From the IMG/VR virus record IMGVR_UViG_3300032893_001332, positions 1 to 25,957 of that record: a stretch of DNA of 25,957 nucleotides. The stretch is one strand, 5' to 3'. The position numbers and the translations under genes are program-made. How positions within the stretch are numbered: the first letter of the stretch is position 1; each line of letters starts with the position of its first letter. The notes below the pieces were generated by a model, which was not told the origin of the DNA, did not search any database, and saw only the letters and a list, made by a program, of their open reading frames with translations. Shown here one piece after another: positions 14,643 through 22,544 of this stretch. This stretch comes from a virus.

Positions 14643-17476
14643 CCCCTGGAGATCGCTTTCTGCATGGCTTTCGCGTTCCTGTTCGCGTGATGAACGATCA
14701 CTCTGCCCGCGTCCTTCGATTCGAGCTCCTGGAGAATGAGCCCGCGTTCAAGTCCGATCTGCACTCGGAACTCTCCTGCCGCCGGAGCGGAGGAGTCGGA
14801 GCGGACGAGCCCGCCGTCCGCGAAGCGCGGGATCGATCCGACCGCGACCGCGGGAATCCGGAGTCCGCGGTTAATCGCCGCGAGCGTATGAACTCCGATC
14901 GCGCGAACTGCCGCCGCTCGAACGACGAACTCGCCATGTGAGAGCCGCGCGGGGATCGAGTCGCTCGTCTCCGTTCCCGCTCCGAGGACGAGTCCGCCGG
15001 ACGCGAATCCGAATCCCGCCTTCATGCTGTTCGCCACCATCAGCATTTGCGCTGCCGCCATGAGTTCGGTCGCGGAGAAGCCGAGAGCGACCGCTCCCGA
15101 GGTAATCATCGCCCCCGCTCCGTCCATCATTCCGGACGCGATCATCAGCGGAGTCGCCTGTGCCGCTCCCGCCGCCGCCGCCGTCGCGATCGACGTCGCT
15201 CCCGAGGAGGAGCCCGATCCCTTCCCGAAAGTCGACTTTAGCCAGTCGAAAGCCTTCGAGATCGCTATCTGGACGAGCATCTCCGTCGCGATCTTCCGGA
15301 TCGTCTGGAGCGCGGTTAATCCAAGCTGGCCGAACGCTTGCCCGAGGGAATTCACCTTGTCGATGCCGGAGTCGAGGAAATTCGCGAGATCGCTCGTTAC
15401 TCCGACTTGGACGTCTGTCACGAAGTTCGTCCAGTTGATAGCGGTTTTCTCGATCGACGCGGCCATCGTCTCGACCTGCGAGGAGAACTGTTCGGCCTGG
15501 AGAATCTTCGCTTGGTCGCCCGTCTGCTGCGCTGCCGCGAGCTCTTGAGCCGCGATCTCGCGGAGCCCGTCGATCCGACTCCGTTCGAGGTCGACGATCT
15601 TCTGCGTCGCGTCGTATTGCGACATGAGCCCGCTCGTCACGTCGTTCTGGATCGCTTGCCGATCGAGATCGAATTGAGTCATCGCCTGGGAGCCCTGCTT
15701 CCCGATCTCGGAGAAGAGAGCGTCCGACGTCTTCCCGCCCGTGAGCTGCGCGACCATCGCGTCGATCTGGTCGGGGCTCATTCCCGCCTGGGCGAGAGCC
15801 TTCCGGACCTCGACCGCTTCCTGCGCGATCTTGAGGATCGCCGCGTTGAACGTCTTCCCCTCCGCTTCGAGAATCTGCTCCTGGTATCCGAGGATCGTCT
15901 TCGCGTTCTTCTCTTTCGCTGCGAACTCTTCGCCGTCGAGCGTCTTGTTCTGGAGGGTAGCCGCGACCTCCGCCGTGTGAATCTTCGCTTTCAAGTCCGC
16001 GATCTTCTGGAGGTTCGCTTGTCGCTCCTGGTCGTTCTTCGCGGGGGCGTTCTGGAGGAGCCCGATCTCCGACTGGATCGTCGTCTTCTCCGCGTTCAAG
16101 TCCTGCTCGATCGCCGTCCGACGAGCCGCGAAGTATTCCGCCTGTGAGATGAGTCCCTGGTCATACTTGTTTTTCTCCTCCTGGACTTCGAGCTTCGTCT
16201 CGTCCTTGTACGCTTTGAGCTCCTGCTCCAGAGCTTGCCGGAGGAGATCGAGCCTCGCTCCCTGCCCCGTCTTATCGGGGAGGTCGGTATCCGTTTCGCC
16301 CTGTCCGAGGGTGTCCTTGAACTTCTTCGCGCGATCGCTCTGTCGCGCTTTCTGCTGGCCTGGATCGAACATCCGGTCTTCTGCCGCTTTCTTCGCCGCG
16401 ATGTTCTCGTCCCACATCCGATTTTGGTCTTCGATCCCGTCCTGGACGAGTATCTTTGTCGTCGTCCATCCCTGCCCTAGGTCCTGCCATGCCTTCGCGA
16501 AGTTCCCCGTCGCCGCATCCGCGAACGCCTGGAAGACTGCCGATCCTCCGGTTTTGATCGTTGCCCATAGAGTCTCGAACGCCGCGATCGACGAGTTCAC
16601 GACGAGCGCGATATCCATCCCGAGCTCTTCGAATCCCACGATGATGAAGCGGATCGCGTCTCCGGCTAGCTCTCCGAGGGTCTTGAATCCGTCCGTCCCT
16701 TCCCCCGTCCCGCGAACGAGCTCGTCCGCCGCGTCCGCGAGTCCAGGCATGAGGCCAGTCTCGAACGCTTGCCCCATTCCTTCCGCTTTCTCTTTGATCT
16801 CCTGCATCGCTCCCGCCGTCGCCATGAAGGAGGCGACGGTGTCGTCGTCCAGGAGCTTCCCGAGGTCTTTCGCCCGCTGAATCAGCGTCCCGAGTCCCGC
16901 CTCCGCGAGCTCGTTCATCACGGGAATTAGAGCCGCTCCTCCGCGTCCGAGGAGAGCTTGAGACTCTGCCGCTTTGAGGTTCCCCGCCTGGAGCTTCCCG
17001 ATCGCGTCGAAGACGAGGAGGACTCGCTGGTCGGTATTAAGTCCCGTGAAGGACTTCGCGGAGAGCCCGATCCGATCGAACGCCGTCGCCGCCTGGGTCG
17101 ATCCTCCCTGGAGTTGTACGATGTTCCGCGAGAGCCGGATGAGCCCCGTCGACATTTGCTCATGCGTGACACCGACAGCCGCTCCCGCGACTTGTAGCGC
17201 GGAGAGCGTCTTCACGGTGACTCCCGTCTGTTGCGAGAGCCGTCCCGTCTGGATCACGTCGTCCGCGACTGCCTTCCCGAAGTCGGCGAGACGACGGATC
17301 GTCTCGATCCCGATGAATCCGGAGATCGCTTTCCCGAGGGTGAGCGCGGATTCCGCTGCTTCGACTTGGCGATTCTTCAAGTCCTGGAGCTCGCCCGCGA
17401 GCGTCTTCACGGCGTTCGCGACTGCGTCCGCTCCGTCCGCGCGGAATCGAACTGCGATCTCGGGGGCATCTGCCAT
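14639..17476 (-). CDS. Tape measure protein
   Basis: The protein has 945 residues, sets tail length and occupies the tube lumen. It is the longest helical gene of the cluster and follows the chaperone pair, as in siphophages. The N-terminal region (MADAPEIAVRFRADGADAVA, then LSQQTGVTVKTLSALQVAGA) is typical of tape measures. The middle (about 400-620) is a charged coiled coil. A Gly/Ala-rich hydrophobic stretch near 760-850 may be the membrane-penetrating part. The C-terminus has HGEFVVRAAAVRAIG, common in this family. GAGGT precedes ATG 17476. Confidence 0.92.
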   Translation of the reverse strand: MADAPEIAVRFRADGADAVANAVKTLAGELQDLKNRQVEAAESALTLGKAISGFIGIETIRRLADFGKAVADDVIQTGRLSQQTGVTVKTLSALQVAGAAVGVTHEQMSTGLIRLSRNIVQLQGGSTQAATAFDRIGLSAKSFTGLNTDQRVLLVFDAIGKLQAGNLKAAESQALLGRGGAALIPVMNELAEAGLGTLIQRAKDLGKLLDDDTVASFMATAGAMQEIKEKAEGMGQAFETGLMPGLADAADELVRGTGEGTDGFKTLGELAGDAIRFIIVGFEELGMDIALVVNSSIAAFETLWATIKTGGSAVFQAFADAATGNFAKAWQDLGQGWTTTKILVQDGIEDQNRMWDENIAAKKAAEDRMFDPGQQKARQSDRAKKFKDTLGQGETDTDLPDKTGQGARLDLLRQALEQELKAYKDETKLEVQEEKNKYDQGLISQAEYFAARRTAIEQDLNAEKTTIQSEIGLLQNAPAKNDQERQANLQKIADLKAKIHTAEVAATLQNKTLDGEEFAAKEKNAKTILGYQEQILEAEGKTFNAAILKIAQEAVEVRKALAQAGMSPDQIDAMVAQLTGGKTSDALFSEIGKQGSQAMTQFDLDRQAIQNDVTSGLMSQYDATQKIVDLERSRIDGLREIAAQELAAAQQTGDQAKILQAEQFSSQVETMAASIEKTAINWTNFVTDVQVGVTSDLANFLDSGIDKVNSLGQAFGQLGLTALQTIRKIATEMLVQIAISKAFDWLKSTFGKGSGSSSGATSIATAAAAGAAQATPLMIASGMMDGAGAMITSGAVALGFSATELMAAAQMLMVANSMKAGFGFASGGLVLGAGTETSDSIPARLSHGEFVVRAAAVRAIGVHTLAAINRGLRIPAVAVGSIPRFADGGLVRSDSSAPAAGEFRVQIGLERGLILQELESKDAGRVIVHHANRNAKAMQKAISRG

Positions 17477-17483
17477 CGGTCGA

Positions 17484-18154
17484 TTACCTCAAGAGCTCCG
17501 GAACATCTGGAGCGGATCGATCTCCCTTAATCCAGGGAGACTGGATCGCCCAAACGAGGAGACTCGTCTCGTAAGCTCGACGAGCGTCCCGCTTCAACAT
17601 CGCGACATAAGCGAGAAACAAGTCGCGGAGCGCGAAGTCCTGGACGGCGTCGAAGCGATCGGGATTCCACCCTGCGACCTCGCGAATAATTATTGAGAAG
17701 TCCCCGAGGTCGCGAGCTCCGCGCTCTCGGTAGTGAGCTCCCCGTTGTTCGGGTTTGAAGAGTTCGGGGAAGTCGTCGACGATCGATCCCCTAAGCGAAA
17801 AAAACCGATCACGAAGGAGACGATCGACTTCCGCATGATCTCCTTGTCCTCGGGATCGGTCGCGTCGCCGAAGAGCTCCGCGAGCTCGTCCGCCCGCCGC
17901 GCGTTCCACTTCTTCTCGTTCTCGACGAGCAGTCCCGCGAGAATCTCCGGAGCGTATCCGGAGACGAGAATCCGCGTTAGAAGTTCGGACGACTTCGTCT
18001 CGACGTCCGCGTCCTTCATCGTTCCGACGACGTCGATCACTCCCGCGAGACGCAGGTATCCCATGAGGTAGTTATCCTGTCTCGCTGTGATCGCTTGTCC
18101 TGCCGGCTCGAAGTCGATTCCGCAGATGTGGAGGGTATTCGTGGCGTCGTTCAA
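17484..18154 (-). CDS. Tail assembly chaperone, -1 frameshift fusion (gpG-T-like)
   Basis: Reading zero frame to codon 119 and slipping -1 at T TTT TTT (17804-17798) joins 104 codons (17798-17487), giving a 223-residue fusion. The downstream frame has no start of its own near the join. It looks coding (FALRDLFLAYVAML, YETSLLVWAIQSPW) while the zero frame there is low-complexity. A minority -1 product extending a gpG-like chaperone by a T domain that recruits tail tube subunits is the established lambda-type arrangement. The fusion stops 8 bases before the tape measure start. Confidence 0.88.
17690..18154 (-). CDS. Tail assembly chaperone, short form (gpG-like)
   Basis: The 154-residue product starts at TTG 18154, with AGGAG 7 bases upstream; an overlapping ATG at 18159 ends after two codons. 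The helical N-terminus (ITARQDNYLMGYLRLAGVID) and acidic middle fit gpG-type chaperones, which coat the tape measure protein before the tube polymerises and are absent from mature virions. Gene position, between the tube gene and the tape measure, matches. A T TTT TTT heptamer at codons 117-119 allows a -1 shift into the downstream frame. The zero-frame tail beyond it is a low-complexity Ser/Thr/Asn/Glu sequence. Confidence 0.85.
   Translation of the reverse strand: MNDATNTLHICGIDFEPAGQAITARQDNYLMGYLRLAGVIDVVGTMKDADVETKSSELLTRILVSGYAPEILAGLLVENEKKWNARRADELAELFGDATDPEDKEIMRKSIVSFVIGFFRLGDRSSTTSPNSSNPNNGELTTESAELATSGTSQ
17798..17804 (-). promoter_or_regulatory. Slippery heptamer T TTT TTT for programmed -1 frameshifting
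   Basis: On the minus strand the codons GGT TTT TTT CGC contain seven consecutive T, so both P- and A-site tRNAs can re-pair after a -1 slip. The site lies 36 codons before the zero-frame stop and opens exactly the frame that encodes the T domain. Confidence 0.85.
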
Positions 18155-18288
18155 TTCATCGCTCCTGTTCCGGATTCGATGGAAGTCTTCGCCTTCACTT
18201 CCGGCGATCCGAGTTCACTTCCACTGCGACGGGAGCTCGCATCCTCGCCAAACCGCTCCGCGAGTCTCCCGTCGAGGGGAGAAAGGTA

Positions 18289-18600
18289 TTACTGCGCTGC
18301 CGGAGTGTTCGCCGTCACCGCTGCCGCGAGCTTCGCGTCTTCCGTTTTCAACGAATCCGCGAGTCCCTGGAGCGCGACGGGATCGGTCTTCAAGCTCTCG
18401 ATCTTCGTAGCGAGTCCCTGGATCAAAGCGATCGCGGACTCCTCGACCGTCGTCGCGTTCGTTACTTCTGCTGTCATCGCGTCGAGTTCTGCTGACATAA
18501 CGTCCTGCTCCTTCCTGAGTTCGGTTAAGGCGTCGAGGATGCGGTCGAGCTTTTGGTTCGCCGCATCGTCGACGACGTGAATGTAAACGTCGATCCTCAT
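18289..18600 (-). CDS. Small coiled-coil phage protein (103 aa)
   Basis: This 103-residue acidic helical protein begins MRIDVYIHVVDDAANQKLDR and continues with heptads (MSAELDAMTAEVTNATTVEE, LIQGLATKIESL), ending TANTPAAQ. Similar short proteins occur widely in phages with no assigned role. GGGAGG precedes ATG 18600. Its place between the tube gene and the chaperones is unusual for a strict siphophage order and suggests an accessory tail or capsid-decoration role, which is inference. The following 134 bases (18155-18288) contain no gene I can support. Confidence 0.75.
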   Translation of the reverse strand: MRIDVYIHVVDDAANQKLDRILDALTELRKEQDVMSAELDAMTAEVTNATTVEESAIALIQGLATKIESLKTDPVALQGLADSLKTEDAKLAAAVTANTPAAQ

Positions 18601-18615
18601 CGTTCCTCCCTGGAC

Positions 18616-19401
18616 TTATTCCTCGAAGGTCGCGAGGTAGTAAGGCGAATCGGGGTGATTCGCGGAGTCGTCCAGGATCGACGCGTCGAGCGTCCAATTC
18701 CCGTAATCGTCCGCGATGAGTCCGATCTGCCCGTTCGGAGCGAGATTGCAGCGCCACACTTCGACGCCGATCTTCTGCCCGTCGGAGGGATCGGGAACGA
18801 AGCGGATGCGTCCCTGGAGAACGGGCTGCGTCCCTCCCGCGACTTGATCGAAGGTCTTGACGAGCGTCGAATAATCCGCCGTGACCGCTTTCGAATCGTC
18901 GACCGCGCTCGTCGACGGGAAATAGATCAATCCTTCGATGGGATCGGCGACGATGTAGTCAGTATTCGCGGCGAGCGACGTCGTTCCCTGGTGCAGAACG
19001 ACGGTCGCCGGATCGACGGAGCGCGACGCGAGCGCGAAGTATTTGCTCTTCTTCGTCGCTGTCGCGGACGCGAGAGCTTCCGCCGTGACCTCTCCCGCCG
19101 CGATCGCGAGCGACGTCTTCCCCGCGCTCATAAACGCGAGCGCCATGTGATCGGCGGAGAAGTCCGTCCCCGTGATCGAGAGAGTCGGAGTCCGCTTCTT
19201 CAATGCCGTCGCGATGAGCGAAGGAACTTTGTTGATCGACTGAAAGAGCTCCGCTTTCTCGTCCTTCGTGTCGAGCTCGAACTTCGAGCAGTTTCCGAGA
19301 TGAAAATATCCTTGCGGGTTGCCGCTCGCGTCGAACCGATCGAATAAGACGGAGCCCTTCCCGAGCATCGGAACATGGGCGACGGGGTACTTGATACTCA
19401 T
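18616..19401 (-). CDS. Major tail tube protein
   Basis: The protein has 261 residues and is beta-rich. The N-terminal GNPQGYFHLGNCSKFELDTK and STSINK-like KAELFQSINKVPS stretches follow the pattern of tail tube proteins. Residues LSITGTDFSADHMALAFMSA are also typical. The C-terminal half (GRIRFVPDPSDGQKIGVEVW to the end) supplies the second part of the tube fold or a decoration domain. Subunits stack as hexameric rings around the tape measure. An excellent AAGGAGG site precedes ATG 19401. Position between tail terminator and chaperones agrees. Confidence 0.85.
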   Translation of the reverse strand: MSIKYPVAHVPMLGKGSVLFDRFDASGNPQGYFHLGNCSKFELDTKDEKAELFQSINKVPSLIATALKKRTPTLSITGTDFSADHMALAFMSAGKTSLAIAAGEVTAEALASATATKKSKYFALASRSVDPATVVLHQGTTSLAANTDYIVADPIEGLIYFPSTSAVDDSKAVTADYSTLVKTFDQVAGGTQPVLQGRIRFVPDPSDGQKIGVEVWRCNLAPNGQIGLIADDYGNWTLDASILDDSANHPDSPYYLATFEE

Positions 19402-19411
19402 TGGTTCCTCC

Positions 19412-19867
19412 TTAGTTTCGCGACGTCGGATCGGTTCGAGCCGTCCGGTATCGGATGTGATAGTTCGCGATCGCCGCTGCGATGACGACGTCCGCTTCTT
19501 TCGAAATCCAGTTCGTCTTGCCTTCGATCGCTCCGATCGCGAGCCCGCCGATCGTTTCGTTCTGCATGATCTGTTGCGTTGTCCAGACGAGGAGCGGATC
19601 GAGAGTCTCGTCCGGAGAACTTCCGCCCGTCACCTTCGCGCGAGCTTCGACGATGACGTGAAGCGATCGCTCGACAAGCGGAGAGCGGAACGTCTGCGCG
19701 TCCGTCGTCTTCGGATCGTCGTCCTCGCAATAAACGACGATCGCGGGGAGCGAATCCGCTTCAATCGGACGCGTCCGCTCGCGATGTACCGCGAGCCCGT
19801 CCGGAGCTCCGTCCGCCTGGAGAAGTCCGACGATCGTGGAGACGATCTGCTCGCGGATCGAGCTCAT
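19412..19867 (-). CDS. Tail terminator (gpU-like minor tail protein)
   Basis: The 151-residue alpha/beta protein begins MSSIREQIVSTIVGLLQADG and continues with LPAIVVYCEDDDPK and LHVIVEARAK. This order of helix then strands is seen in tail terminators that cap the tube and join it to the head. The length is close to gpU. ATG 19867 overlaps the upstream TGA as ATGA, with GGGAGG just before it. The C-terminus (NYHIRYRTARTDPTSRN) is basic. Confidence 0.75.
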   Translation of the reverse strand: MSSIREQIVSTIVGLLQADGAPDGLAVHRERTRPIEADSLPAIVVYCEDDDPKTTDAQTFRSPLVERSLHVIVEARAKVTGGSSPDETLDPLLVWTTQQIMQNETIGGLAIGAIEGKTNWISKEADVVIAAAIANYHIRYRTARTDPTSRN

Positions 19868-20160
19868 ACGTCCTCCCGAAGTAAGAGCTTGACGAGAGCC
19901 GCGTCTCCCTCGCGAACGGGATGCCGGACGCGATACGCGGCGCCGTCGACCGTGATCGGATCGTCGATCTTGATATTCGGGACGTCCAGCGTCCTGACGA
20001 GAAGCGAGATCGTCGATCCGACGACTTCCGCGCGTCCCTGATCGGAGAGGATCGTGAGATCGTTCGTGTCCAGGAGCCCGAAGAAGTTTGAGCCGTTAAA
20101 CGAGACGGGCGTGCCGACGGGAGGCTTCATCATCGCGACAATGTCTTCCGGACGGAACAT
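19864..20160 (-). CDS. Head-tail attachment protein (gpFII-like)
   Basis: The 98-residue beta-rich protein includes GTPVSFNGSNFFGLLDTNDL and ITVDGAAYRVRHPVREGDAA, with the strand pattern of lambda FII/head-closure proteins. It would seal the portal-adaptor stack and provide the tail docking face. It is coupled to the tail terminator gene by ATGA. The ribosome site for ATG 20160 is weak, so it may depend on translation of the gene upstream. Confidence 0.7.
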   Translation of the reverse strand: MFRPEDIVAMMKPPVGTPVSFNGSNFFGLLDTNDLTILSDQGRAEVVGSTISLLVRTLDVPNIKIDDPITVDGAAYRVRHPVREGDAALVKLLLREDV

Positions 20161-20167
20161 TCGAGCG

Positions 20168-20446
20168 TTACTTTCCCGCGACTTTCTTCGGCTTTGGATC
20201 GCGGTTCGTAAGATCGTCGAGCGTCGCCGTGGTTAAGGGTTCGGTAGAGGGAGCCGCTCCGACGAACTCGGCTTGTCCCTGCCCGACGAATTGCTGTGCC
20301 ATCCATCGCGGAACCTCGAAGACTTCGCCCGCTTCCGCGATGACGTGAGGAGCGACGACGACGGACTTCGTGATTCGAATCCGATCGACCTTCGTCGCCG
20401 CGCTTACTTCGAGCCGCTTCGTTCCATCGTCCTGCACTTCGATCAT
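20168..20446 (-). CDS. Small head-region protein (92 aa)
   Basis: The 92-residue protein starts MIEVQDDGTKRLEVSAATKV after a CGGAGA site. It contains the motif EAGEVFEVPRWMAQQFVGQG, common in small phage proteins between capsid and head-closure genes (a short beta unit plus a helix). The C-terminus is a Lys/Pro tail. It probably aids head completion. The lambda-type decoration protein is an alternative, but the resemblance is not specific. Confidence 0.65.
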   Translation of the reverse strand: MIEVQDDGTKRLEVSAATKVDRIRITKSVVVAPHVIAEAGEVFEVPRWMAQQFVGQGQAEFVGAAPSTEPLTTATLDDLTNRDPKPKKVAGK

Positions 20447-20471
20447 GCTGTTCTCCGCGTCTTTAGTGAGT

Positions 20472-20509
20472 CCCGAGGAGGACTCTCGTCCGGACGAATC
20501 CTCCTCGGG
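20472..20509. repeat. Large nested palindrome after the capsid gene
   Basis: CCCGAGGAGGA (20472-20482) and TCCTCCTCGGG (20499-20509) are perfect arms. The loop contains its own 12-bp palindrome TCGTCCGGACGA (20486-20497). It lies 22 bases past the capsid stop on the transcribed minus strand, with no U-tract. It may be an attenuator or RNA-stabilising hairpin that sets the high capsid level relative to downstream genes. Confidence 0.7.
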
Positions 20510-20531
20510 GGTCGTTTGGGGTCATCCCGAA

Positions 20532-22544
20532 TTAAGAGCGTTTGCAGTAGCTCGCGACGACGAACGCGGGAGCCTGTTTGATCCCGACGTCGCACATCAC
20601 GAAGGTCGTGAGCTCGATCATTCCCTGCTTCTTCAAGCGGTAAGGATCGACGACGAGCTCGAATCCGTTCCCCCACATCCCGACGACGAGCGTCGAGAAG
20701 CATCCGTAAATCAGGGGTTGGAGATTCGTTCCCGCTCCCTTCGTCAAATTCTTCGGGAGTTGGTTCGTCGCTCCCGCCTGGATGCCGTCGATCGTTCCGT
20801 CGTCCGTCCAGATCGGGATGCCGATCGTGTTCCCGAGGCGAGCGGTGAGCTTTAAGCGAGCCTTGATGCCTGGAGTCGTCGCCCATGCGAACGCTCCGAG
20901 CTCGTCCGCATTCACGTCCTCGACCATCTCTTCCATGAAGATGATGTCGTCCCATACGGGAAGAGCTCCCGCTCCGGTGTCGCCTTCGAGAACGTAAGCC
21001 TGGACGCCAGTCGTATGCATGATGCCCGTCGGAGAACCTCCCGTCCCATCTCCGACGAATCCCGCCGCGTCGATCGCGAGAGCCGTGTCCTTCGCGAGAT
21101 CGTTGCGGATCATCATGTCGACGTCGACGACTCCCTGCGCGAGCAACTGCCGCGAATAGGACGAGGTCGCTTGGCGCGTCTTCGGGCTCATGTTGATGAG
21201 TCCGAGAGTCGGATTCGTCTCCGCGACGTCGACTCCAGGATTCTCCGACACCCAAGAGCCCGCGCTCTTCCCCGTCATCTTCGGGAACGCAATGTTCGCC
21301 TGGAGTCCGGAGAGCGTCTCCGCTCCGAATTGCTTGAGAAGCATCCGGTTGTAGAGGTACTGAATGAACGATCCAGGCTCGATGAAGACGAGCTCTTTCC
21401 CCGTCGTCGCCGTCTTCGTGTCCATCCCCGCGCGGGTCTGGAGTTCGCGTCCGATCGCCCGCTCCGCTTTCCGCGCGAGTCCGCCGTCGATCCCGACTTT
21501 ATACGGGACGAACAGTCCCCCGTGACGCTTGACGGATGCGGGAAGAGACTTCTCGATCGTTTCGGAAACTTCGAGCTCGAAGCAGTTCTCGCGCTTTCCC
21601 GTCTCCTCGTTCAATGCGACAGTCATCACGCCGCGAGCGACGCGATACTCCCGCTGTTCTTTTTCTGTGAACTCGACTTCCGCCGGAGCCTGGGTCGTCG
21701 GTTTCCCCGCGCTCGCGCGTTTACCGACTTCCGCGAGAATCTCCGTCGATGCCTGTTCGAGCGAGAGTCCGCGCTCGATCATCCCCGCGACGATCTCGGG
21801 CTCGATATTGTGAACGCTCCCGAGTCGCACGATCTCAGCCTGTTGCTTCGGTTCCATGTTCCTTACCTCCGTGGTGGTTTGCGGCTTGGGAGCCGTCTTG
21901 GTGATGAGACTTCGAAACGTGAGCGGGTACGTCTTCACGTCCGCCGATCGTCCGACTCCGACAGTCGTGTCCGCCGGCACTGCTACCGTCGAGACTTCCG
22001 CCGGAGTCCAGGACGTGACGCGATACGTGTTCCCCTCGTCTTCGCTTTGTCTTTCGAGGACGATCTCGTTCACGCGATATCCGACGGAAATCCAGGGACG
22101 GATGCCGTCCTGGACGTCCCGCTTAATCTCTTGAGCTCTCGCGGATCGCGAGAAGCGAACGACGCCGCGAAGGACTCGATCCGCTCCGAGCGCGACGTTC
22201 TCGACGATCCCGACTTGATCTCCCGTGTCGTGGTCGACGAGATGCGCGAGCCCCTGCGCCGCGCGAGTGAGATCGACCGCGTCCGTCGAGTGATCGAGAA
22301 TCTCCGTCCCGTACCATCGCGGGACTTCGGCCTCCGAGGAGATCGCGATCTCGAAGCGATTCTCGTCGGCGGAGTCTTCGTCGCCTTGCTGCGCCGGAGT
22401 TTCCGTGAGTTCCTCCTCGGGATCGCCTTCCGCTCGCGTCTTCGGAACTCTCGGGGTGACGACGCGCGGGATCGCTTTCATCTCTGCGGGGATCGCGCGA
22501 CTCTGGAGCGGGAGCTCGTTCAATTCTTCGACTTCGGGGATCAT
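20532..22544 (-). CDS. HK97-type prohead protease-major capsid protein fusion
   Basis: The fused ORF has 670 residues from ATG 22544, overlapping the portal stop as ATGA. Residues about 65-200 form an HK97-family prohead protease. The HLVDHDTGDQVG segment at 101-112 holds the likely catalytic His, and WISVGYR near 151-157 the likely Ser153. After a linker, residues 230-670 are a HK97-fold capsid. A delta-like helical segment (about 230-280) is followed by the N-arm and shell (LLKQFGAETLSGLQANIAFP, AWATTPGIKARLKL, GNGFELVVDPYRLKKQ). The protease normally cleaves the delta domain and itself. No stop or frameshift separates the parts. A strong internal start at 21857 could make capsid alone. Confidence 0.92.
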   Translation of the reverse strand: MIPEVEELNELPLQSRAIPAEMKAIPRVVTPRVPKTRAEGDPEEELTETPAQQGDEDSADENRFEIAISSEAEVPRWYGTEILDHSTDAVDLTRAAQGLAHLVDHDTGDQVGIVENVALGADRVLRGVVRFSRSARAQEIKRDVQDGIRPWISVGYRVNEIVLERQSEDEGNTYRVTSWTPAEVSTVAVPADTTVGVGRSADVKTYPLTFRSLITKTAPKPQTTTEVRNMEPKQQAEIVRLGSVHNIEPEIVAGMIERGLSLEQASTEILAEVGKRASAGKPTTQAPAEVEFTEKEQREYRVARGVMTVALNEETGKRENCFELEVSETIEKSLPASVKRHGGLFVPYKVGIDGGLARKAERAIGRELQTRAGMDTKTATTGKELVFIEPGSFIQYLYNRMLLKQFGAETLSGLQANIAFPKMTGKSAGSWVSENPGVDVAETNPTLGLINMSPKTRQATSSYSRQLLAQGVVDVDMMIRNDLAKDTALAIDAAGFVGDGTGGSPTGIMHTTGVQAYVLEGDTGAGALPVWDDIIFMEEMVEDVNADELGAFAWATTPGIKARLKLTARLGNTIGIPIWTDDGTIDGIQAGATNQLPKNLTKGAGTNLQPLIYGCFSTLVVGMWGNGFELVVDPYRLKKQGMIELTTFVMCDVGIKQAPAFVVASYCKRS
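21855..21870 (-). promoter_or_regulatory. Internal ribosome site and start for capsid alone
   Basis: Within the fusion gene, GGAGGTAAGGAAC sits immediately before the in-frame ATG 21857 (residue 230, MEPKQQAEIV). It is as good as the best ribosome sites elsewhere in the cluster. Initiation here would give a 441-residue capsid precursor (20532-21857), a normal length for this family, while the full ORF gives a minor protease-bearing form. Confidence 0.7.
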
